From Acanthochlamys bracteata (lineage: Eukaryota > Streptophyta > Magnoliopsida > Pandanales > Velloziaceae): a stretch of DNA of 64,000 bases. The notes beneath the pieces are model-generated. The model was not told where the DNA came from and ran no database searches. It saw only the letters and a list, made by a program, of their open reading frames with translations. Each line of letters begins with the position of its first letter. Position 1 is the first letter of the stretch. The translations under genes were made by a program, and so were the position numbers. The stretch lies in contig CM034133.1 in the NCBI GenBank assembly GCA_019914995.1, positions 1,612,001 to 1,676,000 of the forward strand, given 5' to 3'. Below are positions 46,045 to 56,478 of this stretch, one piece after another.

Positions 46045-49000
46045 ATGTCGACGACGTACAGTGTGTGCTGTTGCTACAGAAGGAAATTCATGCCGGCATC
46101 GAACGATGCACCGGAAGGAATAAAGAGGGTTTTCGCTAAGTACGCTGAGGGAGCAGTGATGAGTGCTGAAAACTTGCAGAGGTTTCTTGTTGAAGTTCAA
46201 CGAGAGAATATATCTACTGTTGATACGGCGGAGGTTTTGCTTGAGAAGCTGAGAAAAGAGCATCTTCATCTGTTTCGTAAGAAAGGCGCCGGAATTACTC
46301 TTGATGTTTTCTTCAGATACATCTTCTCTGCTGATCACAACCCTCCGATCAACCCTGAACTCAGAGTATTTATTTAATTGTTCTTCATGTTTCTTTTTTT
46401 CCTTTGGGTACAAAAAGTTGTCTTTGCATGTTTAGGGACTATTGACAACTTAATTGACGACAGAAATTGGATGAATTCGATCTGTACTGTGTGTTAGAAT
46501 CTAGAAGTTCGAGTATCTTGTTGTTAGAATTATGCATTTTGTTGACATATCTAATGAAAGCGTATACTTTGTTTATCAGGTTTATCAAAACATGAACCTT
46601 CCGTTGTCCCAGTACTTCATATACGCAGGACACAATTCTTATCTAACAGGAAACCAGCTAAGTAGCACTTGTAGTGATGTTCCAGTTATCAAAGCACTGC
46701 AAAGAGGAGTACGAGTTGTCGAACTAGATTTATGGCCTACAGAAGATAATGATGTGAAAGTCACTCATGGAAGGTGCTACTGTTGTTCCTCTTCTGCATA
46801 GATAATTGCTGAATCTCAGGCTACTACCTTGTTCTCTAATGTTTCATGAATGCATTATTGGAATTTTCAATGGCTAAACTAAACTGCTTTGAGTTGTGAA
46901 ATTGTTGCAAACTCGTTATTCTTACCTGCTTGTTAGGAAACACAATAAAATACATACTCTTCCAACTTTCAGTGGATGGGGAATGTACGTAAGAGCTGAA
47001 TTTGGGCATGATGTGGGTAGATTTTATAAATTGCAGGAAGGAATGCATTTCTTAGGAGCCATATCGACCACTGCATGCTTGTAATTAGTTTTCTTTCTGG
47101 AATTTCTTAGGACCCTTACCTCTCCGGTGGAACTCATCAAGTGTTTGAAATCCATCAAAGAGCATGCCTTTTCTGCATCGAAGTATCCAGTCATTGTTAC
47201 TCTGGAAGACCACCTTACTCCACCTCTTCAAGCTAAAGTAGCTAAGGTACTCATCACTACTCTGTAGATTGATGCTTCAGTCCCTATGCGATTAATATTT
47301 TATTTTACTGAGATATCTCTCATTCAGATGATTCATGAGACATTTGGAGACATTCTCTTTTACCCCGAAACAGGCTTTTTGGAGGAATTTCCATCCCCAG
47401 AGCAACTGAAAGGGCGTATACTGATTTCAACTAAGCCACCAAAAGAGTTTCTTGAAGCAAAGACCTTCAATGAGGATGGCAGTGATTCGCAGAAAGGAAT
47501 GGACACTGAGGCCTGGGGATCAGAACTGCCTGATTACAAATCACTGCCAGACTCGAAAGCTAGCAGAACTTCTTATGTTCAGGTCTGCCTGCAAAGCTTA
47601 CTTTTACTTTTATATTGAATGTCAATGTACTGACTTTCTTTGATCAAGCTTGAGCGAGATCACAGCGACAACCTCCAAGATGAGGAAGTAGGATTTGAAG
47701 GTGCTTCTGAGAAACAAAAGATGGTTGCTCCTGAATACAAGCGGATAATTGCTATTTCTGCAAAAAAGAAGAAAGGTTCACTGTGGGAGACTCTCAAGGT
47801 TGAACCTGGTAGAGTTTCTCGTCTTAGCTTGAGTGAACAAGCACTTGAGAAGGCTGCAGAGTCTCATGGAACTGAACTTGTCAGGTATCAAGTGGAAAGC
47901 AAGAATTGAAAATGATTTAGGAAATCTGTTACTGTGGCTAGCTCAGTTGTAGAAGGAATTTCTTATGAATTATTGTATTCATGTCGTCCTTTCTAACATT
48001 TTCTTTCTTGATAACCACCAAGGGAAGTTTTCATTCAGAAAATACTCTCCATAGTTTTGGCCAACATCTAAAACTTTAGTAGATCTATCATTTTGGTTGA
48101 ACATTATATTTACGATAACAACTAAGGTTCATTGTATTTACAAAATCTTACATATTTTCAAAAGCATCTATTCTTGAAATATCCTTTACCAGGCAAAAGA
48201 GGATAACACTTGAAATTTATTGATTTTAACAAGCCCTGCTCTTTTTCTTGTTTTGAATTGTTGTGGACGAGCAGTCTGTATACCAAATTCATGGGTTAAA
48301 CATTAGGAAGCATTTTGCTAGGTTCACCCAGAAGAACTTGTTAAGGATCTACCCAAAAGGGATGCGTGTGGCATCGACTAATTACAACCCTTTACTTGGC
48401 TGGATGCATGGAGCTCAGCTGGTTGCTTTAAATATGCAGGTAATAATCAGGAACTTCATTCTGACCTGCGAGTCCTGGTCGCCTTAGAAATTTAGTAAGT
48501 GAAAAGTAATGCTTAAAATTTGTACCTGGCAAGCTAGTTTATCTACTTTCATACTTTCTATGCTAAAGATGATTTCATACCACTGACAGGGACATGGTAG
48601 ATCACTCTGGCTGATGCAAGGAATGTTCAGATCAAATGGGGGTTGCGGCTATGTGAAGAAACCTGATATTCTGTTGAAAGAAGATGCAAACGGTAGTGTT
48701 TTTGATCCTAAAGCTAGGTTGCCAGTTAAGACGACCCTTAAAGTAAGTATTATTATGTAAAGTTTTTTAATGGTAGTCTATTAGTGTTATTGTATGTGCT
48801 TAAAATGTTGTCATTCTTCTTTTTCTGTATTCATATTCAGATACTAATTAATGTTTGTTGATGATAGGTGAGTGTGTATATGGGAGATGGCTGGCGTTAC
48901 GATTTCAGCCAATCCCATTTTGATAACTTTTCCCCTCCAGACTTTTATGCAAGAGTGAGATTTTCAATTTGCAGATTCTTTTGTCATTGTAAAGCTAATC

Positions 49001-49353
49001 TATTATACAAATCTTTGTATTTTCATGGATGTTCACAAGGACAATTATTTTGAGGTCAGGTAGGTATAGCAGGAGTTCCAGCTGATACTGTAATGAAGAG
49101 AACCAAGGTAATTGAAGATAACTGGACACCGGTGTGGGAGGAGGAGTTCGAATTTCCTCTGAGAGTTCCTGAATTGGCTTTGCTTCGATTAGAAGTACAC
49201 GAGTACGATATGTCAGATAAGGATGACTTCGGAGGGCAGACATGCTTGCCTGTGTGGGAGCTGAGATCAGGTATTCGTTGCGTACCGCTTCATGATCATA
49301 GAGGAGACAGATACAAGTCTGTGAAGTTGTTGATGCATTTCGAGTTTGTGTGA
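46045..49353 (+). CDS. Phosphoinositide-specific phospholipase C, tandem copy B
   Basis: Nine exons: 46045-46365, 46580-46773, 47111-47246, 47328-47582, 47649-47884, 48322-48439, 48590-48742, 48868-48954 and 49060-49353, encoding 597 residues. Exons 3, 6, 7, 8 and 9 have exactly the same lengths as in copy A, so the two arose by tandem duplication. Domains and catalytic residues are kept: H125 (AGHNSYL), E155 and D157 (VVELDLW), H170 (VTHG), E204 (VTLEDH), the Y box and the C2 domain ([23 protein letters not shown]). The N-terminus ([15 protein letters not shown]) and the X-Y linker differ clearly from copy A; the linker lacks the poly-Asp run. The expected reaction and location are as for copy A. 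The exon 5 acceptor (ATCAAG/CTTGAG) is short of pyrimidines and could shift by one or two codons. Confidence 0.93.
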
Positions 49354-50047
49354 GATTGTTCATGGAATGTAATAACATATTCTTTTACACTGAACATAAC
49401 ACATATGGTCTTGCTTATGTGAATATTTTGGTTTTTTTTTTTTTTTTGCTTTTTGCTGACTCGTTTACGCCCGAATGAGATGGGAGTACTTCTTAACAAT
49501 GAAGGAATGTTATTCTCATCAATCTAATTCTTATATATTTCTAAAGCATCGTAAAAATGTAAAATCGCGTATCGATTTAACAGAATTCTGTAAGTGGTAT
49601 TTCTTTTATCTATTTCTGTAATTTATTTAAAAATATAAAATAATTTACGTAATAAATTATTGTTATTATTTATTATTATTAATTTTTTTAAAACAAATAA
49701 ATTCGTTTTATCATCGTCGGTCCTCCACGTTGGGCTTGGTCAGGCCCAGGTCCATCGTTCTATCCTTACTCTACTTAATCAACTGCTATTAAAGAATGGG
49801 AGGTGTGGCATTTTAATTAAAATCGTAGGATGATAGGATCTACCGTGCTGATTAATGGTAAGTAATTACAAGACGGGCTTGGTTTGGTCTCGCCGTTGTT
49901 CATGAAAGCGAGTGCAACACAATTATAAATGTGGTCACCATACTTTTCGTTTGCCATTCTTTCCGCTCGTTTACGAATTTTCCTAAAACCTCACACACGC
50001 TTTTCCAAATTTTCCTTCTTTTTTGATTCTTCTTCTTCATCTGGAAG
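49354..50047. other. PLC-B 3' UTR and duplicated promoter of the kinase copy
   Basis: A poly-T run at about 49,430-49,448 and AT-rich DNA are followed, from about 49,716, by sequence similar to 53,180-53,500 upstream of the full-length kinase gene. Shared blocks include ACTCTACTTAATC/TAACT, TTAAAGAATGGG, CGTTTACGAA and ACGCTTTTCCAA. The kinase duplication therefore included its promoter and leader. Confidence 0.65.
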
Positions 50048-51160
50048 ATGAGGTCCCAGTCCGTTTACCTTTCTCGACGGGTTTTAAGGTTCGGATTTTA
50101 CGACAGCAGAGTTCGCGATCGTGAATGATGCGGCGGCAAAGGAGTGGTACATCGTCGTTGAAGGATCATGCTGAAGTGTTCACATTTGCGGAACTTGCCG
50201 CTGCCACTAACAACTTCTCTTTAGAGAGGAAGATTGGTGCCGGCAGCTTTGGGACAGTCTATAAAGGAAAGCTGCCGGATGGCAGGGAAGCCCCGATCAA
50301 ACGGAGTGAATCGGGACCCAAGTCGAAGAAATTCCAAGAAAAAGAGAAGTTGGCTTTTCAATCGGAGCTCTCGTTTCTTTCCCGTCTCCACCACAAACAC
50401 CTCGTCGCGTTAGTTGGCTACTGTGAAGAGAATGAAGAGAAGGTGCTGGTCTACGAGTACGTGAAGAACGGTGTCCTGTTTGACCACCTTCACGGCCGCC
50501 CTACCACCGACGTCGGAGGCAGCAGCCCTATTGTGAGCTCATGGAAGATGAGAATCAAAATCTTGCTAGATGCTGCGCGAGGTATCGAATACCTTCACAA
50601 CTACGCAGTTCCGCCGATAATCCATAGAGACATAAAATCGTCGAACATATTGCTCGATAGTGAGTGGACGGCGAAAGTGTCAGACTTTGGGCTTTCCTTG
50701 ATGGACGACGGTGGGAGAGTAACTACTCGGGCGGGCACGGTTGGGTACATGGACCCGGAGTACTATGGCATGCATCACTTGACTGTGAAGAGCGACGTCT
50801 ACAGCTTCGGAGTCGTGATGCTTGAAGTGTTGACAGGGAAAAGAGCGATTTTTAAAGACGAAACGAGTGGGAATCCAGTGAGTGCTGTGGACGTCACTGT
50901 TCCAAGCATTGTATCCCGAGAAGTTGACAAGGTTTTGGACACGAGCAGGACAGCCAACTGGGCAAGAAGCAGAGGCAGTAGAGCTTGTAGCATTCTCCGC
51001 ACTGCAGTGCGTTAGTCTTGAAGGCAGTGAAAGGCCTGCAATCTCGGATATTGTCGCTAATCTAGAGAGTGCATATGCAATATGCGATGATAGCAATGGC
51101 GGTAACAGCCTTTCTCAGAGAATGTTGCGTTGTTTGTGTTTTGTATGTCCTAAAATTTAA
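50048..51160 (+). pseudogene. Truncated, frameshifted copy of the CCR-type receptor kinase
   Basis: This copy joins the duplicated leader directly to the juxtamembrane region: the whole ectodomain and membrane segment of the gene at 53603 are missing. An in-frame TGA stands at 50,122, where the intact gene encodes the Trp of SRSWMM. From Met 50,125 a kinase frame runs 296 residues: GAGSFGTVYKGK, HRDIKSSNILLD, DFGLSLMD and GTVGYMDPEYYG are intact. The beta-3 segment reads EAPIKR instead of EVAIKR, with the Lys kept. A one-base deletion near 50,943 (after KVLDT) shifts the frame; the rest of the domain (QPTGQEAEAVELVAF) continues in another frame to 51,160. Kinase subdomain XI is therefore lost from the open frame. 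It is most likely a pseudogene. A short cytosolic kinase-like product cannot be excluded if it is transcribed. Confidence 0.85.
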
Positions 51161-51788
51161 GTTTGAAGTATCCATTTTCTTCCAGCAATTTAGTGCATTT
51201 CCTAGATAAAGTTTGATGCGCTTGGAAATTGCAGATGCAAGGCCCAAGTAACTCATTGTTGGCATTACATACATAGCAACTGACTCAGTTATTGACACTC
51301 CAAACTTTGTTTAATAAGTTTAAGATCCTTGTCGGTCTTTTTGATCCTTGATTTCACCCTGTTACAACACAAGAAGAACGAGGTCTGTTCTTTAGTGATA
51401 TATGCACAAATTGTAAACAAAAAAAGTGAAGAAAAGACACCTCCAAAGCGAAAAAAGCGCAAAAGCAACCCCAAACGATCCTTAATAGATTTCCAAGAAC
51501 TTGGCCATGGTATAAGATTTTAAGTTAACTGGATACAGGCCTCATTTCTAACGAATACAACCGTAGGTCTACAAAGTAAGATAAGATTTTTAGTCCTTCC
51601 AAATAATTTCCTTATGCACAACTTGTGTGAGTGTGCGACAGCGATAGCATAGTGTTTGAAGGAAAAAACATGTATACATCAGGCTGGATCACAATTTCTA
51701 CTGTTTGTTTTCGGAATATCAATCATCCCGATAGCATATCTACACCAAAGGATAAGCAAGGGATAGATAGAATAGAGACGGAAGAGTA
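51161..51788. other. Spacer and STR10 leader
   Basis: No gene recognised. Short ORFs on both strands near 51,289-51,523 have low-complexity Lys-rich or Phe-rich content and no motif. The last 100 bases are presumably the rhodanese-gene leader. Confidence 0.45.
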
Positions 51789-52542
51789 ATGGGAGCTGGA
51801 GTAGGTCTCTCCATCTCTACCCTCAACACAGTGAACCTTAGTTCTCCATCCACAAGAGTACAAGCTCAGCAACGTCAAATTCAGACACAGCGGTCATATT
51901 CCAGTGGCCGGCAGGAGCTTCTCCAGTCAGGTAATTCTGTCCGTGCGATTTCTCGAGAGATTGCTAAATCTGTTCTCAGCAACGAAGGTTATCGCCTGCT
52001 TGACATCCGTCCAGCATGGGAATGGGAGAAAGCTCATGTGCAAGGTTCTCTTCACGTCCCCCTCTATGTCGAGGACTATGCAATGGATCCCATTACTCTG
52101 TTGAAGAAGTGGGTTCACTTTGGCTACATCGGGCTCTGGACTGGCCAGAAGTTCACCGCCATCAATGATAGGTTTGTCGAGCAGGTGGACAACGCTGTCG
52201 CTGACAGACAAGCCAAGCTGCTTGTGGCTTGTGGCGAGGGACTCAGGTACATATATAATTCCGAACTACTCTAACAATGAAAGTATGTGTAAATTAAACT
52301 TGTTTTGCTTGCAATGTATGAGATTTGATTTGTTTTTGTTCTTCATAAGGTCTATGATGGCTGTGAAGATGTTGAGGAATGGAGGATACAAGAACTTGGG
52401 ATGGCTAGCTGGGGGATTCAATCGCTCAAAAGGAGACGATTTTCCTGATGTAGAGGGAACCATGAAGCTCCAGTATGCTACTGTTGGTGGAGTTTCCTAC
52501 TTGTTTTTTCAAATACTTGTTCTTCTCCGAGTTTTAGAATAG
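51789..52542 (+). CDS. STR10: Rhodanese-like domain protein, STR10 type (plastid-targeted)
   Basis: Two exons, 51789-52246 and 52350-52542, encode 216 residues. The first 45 or so are rich in Ser, Thr, Gln and Arg with few acids, as in a chloroplast transit peptide. The rhodanese domain follows: YRLLDIRPAWEWEKAHVQGS, then HVPLY, LLKKWVHFGYIGLWTGQKF and the active-site loop LLVACGEGLRS with its cysteine (residue 148), then GYKNLGWLAGGF. A hydrophobic C-terminus (YATVGGVSYLFFQILVLL) may anchor it to a membrane. The layout fits Arabidopsis STR10, whose substrate is not established. The intron falls between the active-site Cys and the following Ser, giving AG/G split across the Arg codon. It lies between the two kinase copies, so the kinase duplication is not strictly head-to-tail adjacent. 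Confidence 0.88.
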
Positions 52543-53602
52543 TAAATTTTACCAGTGAGACTATTATTAACAATATAATTTCTTTATGAATATTTTTCAA
52601 CAATCAAAATCTCTTACTACATCAACTATCAGTAACAAGTCAGCATGTCTTTGCTCAGACAATTCAGCGCGCACCTGACGGAACGCCGCCGGAAATTGTA
52701 GAATATAATTCTTGACCAATTAACGAGACGATTCTAGTCCTTGATTAAGAAAAGTTGTATTTCGTGGTAATCCATTATACTAGTTGCAGTGTTGAACTTT
52801 TCTTCACCGTAAACAACTCTTCCAAATTCTGTTCTTGTTTAAGACTTCAAAGTCCATTTAGATAACAGAGTGACTAGTTTAGCCTTGTAAAAATTTTCTA
52901 AGGTAATTAAAATTTTCAAAATTAAAAAAACTCAGATCAATGAAATATTATAAAATTTATTTTCTAAAAAGTTTTAAAAAATTTGTTAAATACTTTATTT
53001 TAAACACACATAAACGTTCATTAATAAGCTCACATAACCGCTCCCAAACATGGCATAAACATCTTCTACATCACTGACCACAGAAGAAATGCAAAGGCTG
53101 CTTGTTGTACTAACAAGTCATACGTAGACTCTTGACCAAGCCAAATCCAGAACCAGTCTAATCGAGTTGGTCAGCCTACACGTCGGTCTTGGTCAGGCCT
53201 GGCCCACCATTTATCGTTACTCTACTTAATTAACTATTGTTAATCAAATAATTAAAGAATGGGCGGCTGTGACATTTAATTAAATTCGTAGGATCCTCCG
53301 AGAGACGGCTAGGATAAAATTATCCAAAGTGGAGAAATTAAGTTGCGACTAATTAAAATTTAAAAAAAGGGATTGGTTTGGTCGCACGTGGTTAATAAAA
53401 GCGAAATTTAAATGTGGGTCCACTATTATTGTTTGCCATTTCTCCGCTCTCGTTTACGAAATTTTCCGAAAGCTCGCATACGCTTTTCCAATTTTTGGTT
53501 CTTTTATTCTTCGTCGTTCTTCTTCGTTCTTCTTGTACTGGATTCTCTGTTCTTTTTTTCCTGCTGTTGTTTTGAGTTCACATCCATGGCGGTACGCCAC
53601 CG
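52543..53602. other. STR10 3' UTR and receptor-kinase promoter
   Basis: AT-rich sequence to about 53,150, then the promoter/leader region (about 53,180-53,600) that is also present, with divergence, at 49,716-50,047. No ORF with recognised similarity. The leader just before the start codon is T-rich. Confidence 0.55.
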
Positions 53603-56035
53603 ATGAATTCATGGCGGCACGCTGCCGCAGTGTTTCTAGCGGCGGTTGTGTTATTAGTACTCTTCTTCACACCGGCAAACTCCCTCGGCTCAGCTTCGAC
53701 ATTGGCTTTAGCGCACGGGACAAGCACAGTTTGCGGCGTTGTCGCTGGCAGTGACCCGAGACACGTTCTCTGTGCTAGTGCTTTGCAACCGCAGCAACAA
53801 TCATTCGGTGTTTTACCGAACGTATCCTTCGATTCGGCTTCCGGCGGGCGTGATTTTATCTGCGGGTTACGGAACGGTGGAACAAGCTTCTTCTGCTGGA
53901 ATCCCACTGCAGTAGGAAATTTTTCTTCTGGAATTCAATCGAAACGGGTCTACATCGGTAACAACAGGCTCAGTGATTTAAACGTCGGTGAAGATCAAGT
54001 ATCTGCTGTTGTAAACAACGGTAGCGGAATACGGTGGTGGAGAGGGAACGGAAGTTTTCCGAAGTTGTACCCCGGTGATTTCAAGTCTCTGACTTCCGGT
54101 AGTGGTTTTTCTTGCGGGATTACAACAAACAACAGCGTCCAGTGTTGGGGTTCCCGTGGATTTCAAATCCAGACGGAATTCACCAACGTCTCCATGCAGT
54201 CCGTCGTCGCCGGGGACTCTCATGTTTGCGGAATCGATGGAAATGGTTTGATTCTTTGCAGGGGGAGTAACAGTTCTGGGCAATTGAATGCTCCCTCCGG
54301 TAAACCTTATGAGTTCTCTAGCTTAGCTTTGGGTTCGAACCATAGCTGCGCCGTGCAGCGGCCTAACGGCACTGTTATTTGCTGGGGTGCCGGGAAGAAC
54401 GAGAGCTTTACGCCAGCAAATGATACTTCTTTTCTGCTACTTGTTGCTGGCGGAGATCTAACATGCGGGATAACCACCTCGAATTTCTCAGTAGTTTGCT
54501 GGAGTTCGAATGTAGCGAACAGCTCTGTGACTGCACTCTCGCTTTCGAGAATTCTCCCAGGAATTTGTAGAGCAGATTCATATTCTTGCAAATGTGGAAT
54601 CTTTGCGGATTCAGCGAGCCTCTGTTCAGGTTCTGGAGTAATATGCAACGCTGAACCTTGTGCTTCACTAGATATACCACGGCCGTTGGCTTCTCCCCCG
54701 GGGTCTCTACCTCCTTCGCCGTCTCCACCTCCATCGACAACAACCAGGAGTTGGCTTGCTTTCGCAATTGTTGGCTCTGTTGGAGGCTTCGCTGGTCTGT
54801 GTACAGTCATCTATTTCTTGTGGGCAGGAGTTTGCCGGCAAAGGAAGGTACATAACTCAGTCCAGCTGACAATCGCCGGCAATGTGGACCCTAATGCGGT
54901 GGCAACAACATCTGGACCGATTACTGGAAGACGAGCTCCAAGCCCATTTACCTCTTCCAACGGTTCTAAGTCTCGGATTTTACGACGGCAGAGTTCACGA
55001 TCGTGGATGATGCAACGGCAAAGAAGTGGCACGTCGTCGTTCAAGGATCGTGCTGAAGAGTTCACACTTGCAGAACTTGCCGCTGCCACTAAAGAGTTCT
55101 CTTTAGGGACGAAGGTCGGTACCGGCAGCTTCGGGACAGTCTATAAAGGGAAGCTGCAGGATGGCAGGGAAGTTGCGATCAAACGGGGTGAATCGAGCCT
55201 ACCCAAGTCGAACAATTTCCAAGAAAAAGAGAGCGCTTTTCAATCGGAGCTCTCGTTTCTTTCCCGTCTCCACCACAAACACCTTGTCGCGTTAGTTGGC
55301 TACTGCAAAGAGCAAGAAGAGCGGCTGCTGGTCTACGAGTACGTGAAGAACGGTGCACTGTTTGACCACCTTCATGGCCGCCCTACCACCGACGTCGGAG
55401 GCAGCAGCCCTGTTGTTAGTTCATGGAAGATGAGAATCAAAATCTTGCTAGATGCTGCGCGAGGTATCGAATACCTTCACAACTACGCAGTCCCTCCGAT
55501 AATCCATAGAGACATAAAATCGTCGAACATATTGCTCGATAGTGAGTGGACGGCGAAAGTGTCAGACTTTGGGCTTTCCTTGATGGACGTCGGTGGGAGA
55601 GTAACTACTCGGGCAGGCACGGTTGGGTACATGGACCCGGAGTACTATGGCATGCATCACTTGACTGTGAAGAGCGATGTATACAGCTTCGGAGTCGTGA
55701 TGCTTGAAGTGTTGACAGGGAAAAGAGTGATTTTTAAAGACAAAATGAGTGGGAATCCGGTGAGCGTTGTGGATGTCACGGTGTCGAGCATTGTATCCGG
55801 AGAAGTTGGCAAGGTTTTGGACACAAGAGCAGGACAGCCAACGGGGCAAGAAGCAGAGGCAGTAGAGCTTGTGGCATACACTGCAGTGCACTGCGTCAGC
55901 CTTGAAGGCAAGGAAAGGCCTGCAATCTCAGACGTTGTTGCTAATCTAGAGACTGCATATGCAATGTGCAATGCTAGCGAAGGCAGTAACAACATTTCAA
56001 GCAACAACAGCTTCTCTTTTGCCTCGGTGGATTAA
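53603..56035 (+). CDS. CRINKLY4-related receptor kinase (CCR3/CCR4-like)
   Basis: Intronless, 810 residues. Signal peptide 1-28 (AAVFLAAVVLLVLFFTPANS). The ectodomain (about 30-330) has RCC1-like Crinkly repeats marked by recurring CGI and CWG/CWN motifs (FSCGI...VQCWG, SCAVQ...VICWG, LTCGI...VVCWS). A Cys-rich segment (GICRADSYSCKCGIF...), a Pro-rich hinge (SLPPSPSPPPS), and a membrane span at about 384-408 follow. The kinase domain (about 495-785) has the G-loop GTGSFG (505-510), K527 in VAIK, HRD with D637, DFG with D655 and GYMDPEYYG. All catalytic residues are present, so it should be an active Ser/Thr kinase at the plasma membrane. Family members act in epidermal and developmental signalling; the ligand is unknown. 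The start is the first Met giving a signal peptide. A copia element begins 155 bases past the stop. Confidence 0.92.
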   Translation: MNSWRHAAAVFLAAVVLLVLFFTPANSLGSASTLALAHGTSTVCGVVAGSDPRHVLCASALQPQQQSFGVLPNVSFDSASGGRDFICGLRNGGTSFFCWNPTAVGNFSSGIQSKRVYIGNNRLSDLNVGEDQVSAVVNNGSGIRWWRGNGSFPKLYPGDFKSLTSGSGFSCGITTNNSVQCWGSRGFQIQTEFTNVSMQSVVAGDSHVCGIDGNGLILCRGSNSSGQLNAPSGKPYEFSSLALGSNHSCAVQRPNGTVICWGAGKNESFTPANDTSFLLLVAGGDLTCGITTSNFSVVCWSSNVANSSVTALSLSRILPGICRADSYSCKCGIFADSASLCSGSGVICNAEPCASLDIPRPLASPPGSLPPSPSPPPSTTTRSWLAFAIVGSVGGFAGLCTVIYFLWAGVCRQRKVHNSVQLTIAGNVDPNAVATTSGPITGRRAPSPFTSSNGSKSRILRRQSSRSWMMQRQRSGTSSFKDRAEEFTLAELAAATKEFSLGTKVGTGSFGTVYKGKLQDGREVAIKRGESSLPKSNNFQEKESAFQSELSFLSRLHHKHLVALVGYCKEQEERLLVYEYVKNGALFDHLHGRPTTDVGGSSPVVSSWKMRIKILLDAARGIEYLHNYAVPPIIHRDIKSSNILLDSEWTAKVSDFGLSLMDVGGRVTTRAGTVGYMDPEYYGMHHLTVKSDVYSFGVVMLEVLTGKRVIFKDKMSGNPVSVVDVTVSSIVSGEVGKVLDTRAGQPTGQEAEAVELVAYTAVHCVSLEGKERPAISDVVANLETAYAMCNASEGSNNISSNNSFSFASVD

Positions 56036-56189
56036 CACTTTCTCGTTCTTTTCTTTCTTTTTGCTTCTTTGAGGTAGCTGTAGATGTTTTAGTGGTTTCC
56101 TTTTTTGTTGTGTAAAGCATTCTTTTTCCCAACTAACAGGGCCACTTTCTGCTTGAAATTTCTATGATTCTTTTTTGTGTAAATTTAGA
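56036..56189 (+). other. 3' UTR of the receptor-kinase gene up to the retrotransposon
   Basis: T-rich 3' flank between the kinase stop codon and the left LTR of the copia element. The retrotransposon probably landed in or just beyond the 3' UTR. Confidence 0.5.
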
Positions 56190-56378
56190 TGAAAAACTCT
56201 TTCAATCTTATTCTATCATTCAATATAAGTACATATATATAGTCTCCTTATAAATCTAAATAAGGAGAGTTTTAAATAAAAAAATATATCTAAATATATT
56301 TCTAAAAAATATATCTAGAATAAAATATAATTCTAAGGAAAGATATCTATAATAATATATTGTTGACTTACGCCAACA
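56190..56378 (-). repeat. 3' LTR of the copia element
   Basis: 189 bp. In element orientation it starts TGTTGGCGTAAGTCAACAAT and ends GAGTTTTTCA, the usual TG...CA form. It pairs with 61115-61303. Confidence 0.92.
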
Positions 56379-56390
56379 CTCTCCCTCAAG
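56379..56390 (-). other. Polypurine tract of the copia element
   Basis: CTTGAGGGAGAG on the minus strand, directly preceding the 3' LTR, in the position where plus-strand DNA synthesis is primed. Confidence 0.8.
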
Positions 56391-56478
56391 TTGGTGCAAA
56401 AATATCATCAATGCCCAACTTGCTCAGTGAGTTATGAAAAATTTTGCTTGAAACTCTTTTTGTCAATATATCTGCTAA

